From: Lentisphaeria bacterium
GTDB taxonomy: Bacteria > Verrucomicrobiota > Lentisphaeria > Oligosphaerales > Oligosphaeraceae
Assembly (NCBI GenBank): GCA_028699735.1
Contig: JAQVUB010000075.1
Location: 1 to 8,914, forward strand
Reading direction: 5' to 3'
Length of the DNA stretch: 8,914 nucleotides
Part shown: positions 5,431 through 8,914 of the stretch, piece by piece
How the letters are laid out: each line of letters starts with the position of its first letter
Numbering within the stretch: position 1 is the first letter of the stretch
Position numbers and translations under genes: made by a program
The notes under the pieces: model-generated
Databases searched by the model: none
What the model was told of the DNA's origin: nothing
The model's input: the letters and a program-made list of their open reading frames with translations, nothing else

Positions 5431-7293
5431 ATGTCAGCAAAAACCGATCAACATCCTTTGAAAGTGCAGTGCCCATTCTGCCATACACGGCTTGATTTGA
5501 GTGATTTGCCGGCATTTTCAGAAATCAGTTGCCCGAAGTGTGCTGCACCGCTAACCGTTCCCAGCTGGTTCCAGAAAATATTACTCGAGGAAGTTCTCTG
5601 TGTCCGCCCAGGATTGCAGGTATTCCGGGCATTGGATCCAACCCTGGATCGGGAAGCCTGCGTCAAATTGATGCATAGTGCCAGCCTAACTCAATGCCCT
5701 CTGCCGGATTCCAAAAGCCCATATCAGGAAAAACAGCTCAATGCCTTTCTGGAAATTTTCCGGAAGATGTCGTTGCTGGTGCATCCTGCTATTGTTCCAG
5801 TCTGTTCCTGCAGTGCCATCGAGGGTGCAGTCTATGGCGTCACCCGATATATCAAAGGAACCACTGTAAGCCGGCCAGCTGACCAGAACGAGCTTCCTGC
5901 CTGGCCCCTGTTGCTGAAACATGCGAAAACGGCCATCGAAGCCCTGTTTTATGCAGCCAAAAATGGACTCTCTCATGGTCACTTGACCCCCGCTAATCTG
6001 CTGATTGACCAGGATGACAGCCTGTTCATTACCGATTTCATGATTGCCTTCAGCATCGGGAAGGACATCGCTTCTGAACCCTGGACAGCACCAGAAGTCG
6101 CGGCAGGACAGGAACCAACTTGCAAAAGCGACCTGTTCAGCCTCGGCGTCTGCCTCTATGAATATGCCACAGGGAAGTTGCCCTGTTCCGAACAACAGGA
6201 AGAATGGAGGGCAGGTACCCTGAGTCCCACACCCCCCAGTCAACTCAATCCCAACCTGCCAGAAAAATTTTCCGGAATTCTGTTAAGAATGCTGGCATTG
6301 GCTCCAGAAGATCGTCCAGCCGGCTATGCTTCCTTAATCGAGGAGTTCAATGTGCTGGGCAAGGGTTCCGGGCGCGGATTGCAACGCAAACAGACTCATG
6401 CCCGAAAACTGCTGCTGGCAAAATCCTCAGGACACCCGCAATTGCGACTGATCACCCCACGCAAACGCAAGGGCAGCAACTTGTTGAACCTGCTGATTAC
6501 TGTCCTGATCCTGGCAACCGTAGTCCTGTCTGGAATCCTGCTGTTGCGAAACATGCCGGTGCAGGATAAACTGCATGAAATTGGACTGCTGAAAAATGGC
6601 AAACTGAACCTGCAGGTTATCCCCAATATGGATATCCCTGCTGAACAAGCGGACTCCCAGGCAGATGAACCCGAGCCCAAATCAGAAGACAACGCCTTGC
6701 AGACTGGATTTCATCTCCCCCCCGAAAGGATCGCATCGCGCCCGCGCCCGGCAGATTATGATTTCAAGGCAGTGCGGGAACAAGTCAGTACTTATCTTGC
6801 AACGATCCCTCCGGAAGCTATCGAAACCGAAAAAGAGCGCATCCGGTATTTAGGCAGTTACAAGACGTATTTGCTCAGCAAAATCAGTAAAATGGCCTAT
6901 TCGCCAACAAATCCGGCCGGCATCCGTTTGAAAAGTGGCGAGCAGGTTTCCGGCAATGTTACCATGTTCAGCAATGAAAATGCACTCAAGGTACGCCAGA
7001 ACGGGAAAAAATCCTCCTCCCTGCGAGAAATTCCCTGGGCGGAGCTGCCGCCGGCCGAGGTGCTGAATATGGCTTATTCCTATGTCCAGCGAAACGCAGA
7101 GGAAATCAAGGGGGCAAAAAGCGTCTCTCAAAAAAAGCTGGAAGAGGTCTTTGACGAATTTTTCTATCTGATCCTGCTGGCCGACTGGTATCAGGAAAGC
7201 GAAGCCTTGAAAAAATACTGCCAGGAGGCCGCACAACTTCCCCTGGATGGGGTCAAAGAAAAATTGTGTCAATACATCCAGTGGCCCGATTGA
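5431..7293 (+). CDS. Membrane-anchored zinc-ribbon protein with a degenerate Ser/Thr kinase domain (predicted pseudokinase)
   Basis: This 620-residue protein opens with a zinc ribbon (C14-x2-C17, C34-x2-C37). A Hanks-type kinase fold follows (about 55-305). K79 in CVKLM fits the ATP-binding lysine. APE (220-222), D234 in KSDLFSLG and R295 in PEDRP are kept. The catalytic loop, normally HRDLKPxN, reads HGHLTPAN (182-189), so the catalytic Asp is His184; N189 remains. DFG reads D202-F203-M204, and the glycine-rich loop is poor. A basic stretch (RKRK, 344-347) precedes one transmembrane helix (351-372), so the kinase should face the cytoplasm and the remainder the outside. The outer part has an acidic linker (about 404-420) and a small beta-like segment (498-537, LKSGEQVSGNV to IPWAEL). 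I predict a signalling scaffold or ligand sensor rather than an active kinase; its partner is unknown. The ATG at 5431 has only a weak ribosome binding site; an in-frame GTG at 5383 lies inside palindrome B. Confidence 0.85.
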   Translation: MSAKTDQHPLKVQCPFCHTRLDLSDLPAFSEISCPKCAAPLTVPSWFQKILLEEVLCVRPGLQVFRALDPTLDREACVKLMHSASLTQCPLPDSKSPYQEKQLNAFLEIFRKMSLLVHPAIVPVCSCSAIEGAVYGVTRYIKGTTVSRPADQNELPAWPLLLKHAKTAIEALFYAAKNGLSHGHLTPANLLIDQDDSLFITDFMIAFSIGKDIASEPWTAPEVAAGQEPTCKSDLFSLGVCLYEYATGKLPCSEQQEEWRAGTLSPTPPSQLNPNLPEKFSGILLRMLALAPEDRPAGYASLIEEFNVLGKGSGRGLQRKQTHARKLLLAKSSGHPQLRLITPRKRKGSNLLNLLITVLILATVVLSGILLLRNMPVQDKLHEIGLLKNGKLNLQVIPNMDIPAEQADSQADEPEPKSEDNALQTGFHLPPERIASRPRPADYDFKAVREQVSTYLATIPPEAIETEKERIRYLGSYKTYLLSKISKMAYSPTNPAGIRLKSGEQVSGNVTMFSNENALKVRQNGKKSSSLREIPWAELPPAEVLNMAYSYVQRNAEEIKGAKSVSQKKLEEVFDEFFYLILLADWYQESEALKKYCQEAAQLPLDGVKEKLCQYIQWPD

Positions 7294-7324
7294 AAAGTCA
7301 TAGTCAAACGGGGTTGCTGTGCTA

Positions 7325-7403
7325 TTTTTTAACAACGAAAAACAAAAAGAAATCATAGCAGTGACGTTAACTGCTTGCATTGTGTCCTTTTTATGATTTT
7401 TTT
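7325..7403. repeat. Partial palindrome C joined to long-repeat copy 2
   Basis: It begins with TTTTTAACAACGAAAAA (7326-7342), whose exact reverse complement lies at 7762-7778 near the far end of the long repeat. An inner stem AAATCATA (7350-7357) pairs with TATGATTT (7392-7399) and is followed by T residues to 7405. A further hairpin AGCAGT-ACTGCT (7357-7362, 7370-7375) lies within the loop. It starts about 31 bases after the kinase-like gene and could serve as that gene's terminator, although its loop is long. The loop start CATAGCAGTGACGTT resembles palindrome A. Confidence 0.65.
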
Positions 7404-7836
7404 TTCGTACTACTATCGCCCCAATTCTCTTTTTTTGAGAAAGATTTTTTGAAACAGGACACGCAAGTTTCTATCCATGAAACACTTTCTCATTTTTGAG
7501 AATTTTTTGGGGTTTCTTGTTTGTTGTGATGAAAGCGAACCGCGAAGCCGATGCCGGCGAGACGCCGAGGAGGGAAAGGACCACACAAGCTTGTACGGAT
7601 CAAGGGGAGCCGCCGAGACGCCGGCGCTCCATATTCCCTCCGACGGAGACAACAAGGAGGGAAATTACCACATAGGGTTAAAGGTGCAAGCATGAAATTT
7701 TGCACAGCGATCTCTTACCTCAACGCAGCAACCCATAAAAAATTTTCGTGCCTCTTCGTGTTTTTTCGTTGTTAAAAACTAGGCTGTGGACGGCAGTCCA
7801 CCCCAAGCCATTTCGTGTCTTTCGTTGTTAAAAAAA
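7404..7836 (+). repeat. Long non-coding dispersed repeat, copy 2
   Basis: This is the second copy of the repeat at 514-935, in the same orientation. It keeps the AGGAGGGAAAGG block, CCGGCGCTCCATATTCCC, the internal inverted repeat (7634-7641 with 7656-7663), CATGAAATTTTGCACAGCGA, and the right arm with hairpin GTGGAC-GGCA-GTCCAC (7786-7801). Unlike copy 1 it has no matching left outer arm; palindrome C takes that position. Together with C it fills the gap between the kinase-like gene and rsmE and ends 39 bases before the rsmE ATG. I see no gene in 7294-7875. Confidence 0.85.
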
Positions 7837-7875
7837 CTCTGATACCCAGTTCCACTGACGCATTCCATTGAACCC

Positions 7876-8604
7876 ATGCAAATACGACGTTTTTACAGCC
7901 CGCAGATTCCTGTAATAGATGACACCCTGCTGCTGCCGGAAAGCGAAGCCAGGCACGCGCTGAAAGTGTTGCGCCTGCGCCCCGGCGAACGACTGCTGCT
8001 GCTCGATGGCAAAGGCACAATCGCTGAAGCTGAACTGCTCGACAGTGACCGCACTGGACGAACGGCCCCCTGCCGGATCCTCAGCAGAACCCTCCACCCG
8101 GCACCCTCCCCGCAGTTCCGGCTCTATGTCGCACCTCCACACGGCAAGGGATTCGACCTGCTTCTCAAAGCCGCCACCGAACTGGGAGTCACACAAATTT
8201 CCCCGATCCTCTGCAGGCATGCAGTGTCCAAGCCGGAAAGCGTCAGCGAAAACTGGCAGAATGTGCTGATTGCCGCCTGCAAACAGGCCATCAACCCATT
8301 CCTGCCACAACTCGACCAGCCAGCAGAATTCAAAAAGGCACTGGAAAATGCCAGCGAAACCAGCTTCTTCGGCGCCGTTCCGGACAGCCATGCCAATCCC
8401 CTCCTCCCAAAGCTCCATACCGCTTCGAATCTCGCCCTCTGGATCGGCCCGGAAGGCGGCTTCGCCCCCGACGAAGAAAAGGGCCTGCTGCTGGCTGGCT
8501 GCCACCCGATTACTCTGGGTCATTGTGTCCTGCGCGTCGAAACGGCAGTTCCTGCACTGCTCGGCCTGATCCATGGCCTGCTGAAAGCCCCCGAAAACCT
8601 CTAA
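7876..8604 (+). CDS. rsmE: 16S rRNA (uracil(1498)-N3)-methyltransferase
   Basis: RsmE uses S-adenosylmethionine to methylate N3 of U1498 in helix 44 of 16S rRNA, in the decoding region. The 242-residue protein is of normal family length. It has an N-terminal PUA-like domain (about 1-72, with HALKVLRLRPGE at 27-38). A SPOUT methyltransferase domain follows: KGFDLLLKAATELGV (91-105), PILCRHAVSK (110-119), KQAINPFLP (136-144), the SAM-binding IGPEGGFAPDE (190-200), and LGHCVLRVETA (214-224) of the trefoil knot. The usual Q-S-x-R element reads QAIN, a small departure. The ATG at 7876 matches the family start (RRFY), though no clear ribosome binding site precedes it. The next gene starts one base after its stop codon, so the two are probably cotranscribed. 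The repeat ends only 39 bases upstream, so its promoter may lie within repeat DNA. Confidence 0.94.
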   Translation: MQIRRFYSPQIPVIDDTLLLPESEARHALKVLRLRPGERLLLLDGKGTIAEAELLDSDRTGRTAPCRILSRTLHPAPSPQFRLYVAPPHGKGFDLLLKAATELGVTQISPILCRHAVSKPESVSENWQNVLIAACKQAINPFLPQLDQPAEFKKALENASETSFFGAVPDSHANPLLPKLHTASNLALWIGPEGGFAPDEEKGLLLAGCHPITLGHCVLRVETAVPALLGLIHGLLKAPENL

Positions 8605-8605
8605 C

Positions 8606-8914
8606 ATGACAGGCATCACCCTACCAACTCAAGCAAAAGTCCCCGGACTCTGTGTGCTGATCCAGCGTATCTGCCGGATCCCTGCGGAGTGTACCACCTG
8701 GGAGTGTAAGCTCGGATTCCTCTGCCTGATCAGCAATATCCCCATCGGAATTATCGGCGCGGCAAGCTGCATCCTGCTCAATACCGTCACCGATAAACCC
8801 GTATTCCTCCTGCTGGGTACCATTATCTATGCAAGCTCCTGGCTCATCCTCCCGCTCGGCATCTTCCTGACCGGAAAACACCTCACCTCAAAAATACGAA
8901 AAAATATACGCATC
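8606..8914 (+). CDS. Small membrane protein of unknown family, C-terminus cut by the window edge
   Basis: An open frame starts at the ATG at 8606, one base after the rsmE stop, and runs 103 codons to the edge without a stop. I do not recognise the family. The first 35 residues are probably cytoplasmic and contain four cysteines (residues 16, 23, 29, 34). Two hydrophobic segments follow, about 36-58 (LGFLCLISNIPIGIIGAASC and on) and 69-90 (VFLLLGTIIYASSWLILPLG and on), joined by a short polar turn. The tail after them is basic (KHLTSKIRKNIR), which fits a cytoplasmic location and so a hairpin topology with both ends inside. The C-rich codon use matches rsmE. The one-base spacing suggests translational coupling, but does not show a shared function. 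Confidence 0.65.
   Translation, partial: MTGITLPTQAKVPGLCVLIQRICRIPAECTTWECKLGFLCLISNIPIGIIGAASCILLNTVTDKPVFLLLGTIIYASSWLILPLGIFLTGKHLTSKIRKNIRI

Noticed and set aside
7828..8619. A 263-codon open frame antisense to rsmE
   Set aside because: Shadow of rsmE. The plus-strand frame carries the SPOUT methyltransferase motifs.

Overview
The window reads as bacterial chromosome: a compact housekeeping block separated by repeat-rich intergenic DNA. The gene set is a NifA-like activator fragment, hisB, thrS-infC-rpmI-rplT, tRNA-Glu, a membrane-anchored kinase-like protein, rsmE and a membrane protein fragment. The kinase-like protein (zinc ribbon, kinase fold, one membrane segment) and the long non-coding repeats with ACGAAAAGCACGAAA-type arms are features I associate with the PVC group, perhaps Lentisphaerota. 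That placement is an inference from style, not from a search.

Layout. Bases 1-232 (minus) hold the start of a GAF-domain regulator that runs off the left edge. Bases 233-1037 are a composite repeat island: a tandem 9-mer, a perfect 14-bp palindrome, a long non-coding repeat, and outer 51-bp inverted arms. hisB (1038-1634) and thrS (1677-3404) follow 42 bases apart. A leader with a strong bulged hairpin precedes infC (GTG start, 3543-4094). A near-perfect 42-bp-stem palindrome separates infC from rpmI (4372-4575) and rplT (4641-4991). A bidirectional terminator and a second, minus-strand terminator then divide this operon from tRNA-Glu(UUC) on the minus strand (5109-5184). Another palindrome (5279-5404) lies just before the kinase-like gene (5431-7293). 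A second copy of the long repeat (7404-7836), joined to a partial palindrome (7325-7403), separates that gene from rsmE (7876-8604), which is followed one base later by a membrane protein gene cut by the right edge (8606-8914).

How the genes work together. thrS, infC, rpmI and rplT form the well-known translation cluster (threonyl-tRNA synthetase, IF3, L35, L20). tRNA-Glu and RsmE (16S rRNA m3U1498 methyltransferase) also serve translation. hisB is a histidine-biosynthesis gene detached from other his genes.

The points most worth a second look are: the kinase-like protein, which has lost the catalytic Asp (HRD read as HGH) and the DFG glycine (DFM); the palindrome family with a related loop in three copies and both orientations; the small hairpin in the repeat arms that differs between copies by paired, compensating changes; a threonyl-tRNA synthetase with no TGS domain; and the structured infC leader. 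I found no CRISPR array, transposase, phage gene or recognisable defence system.
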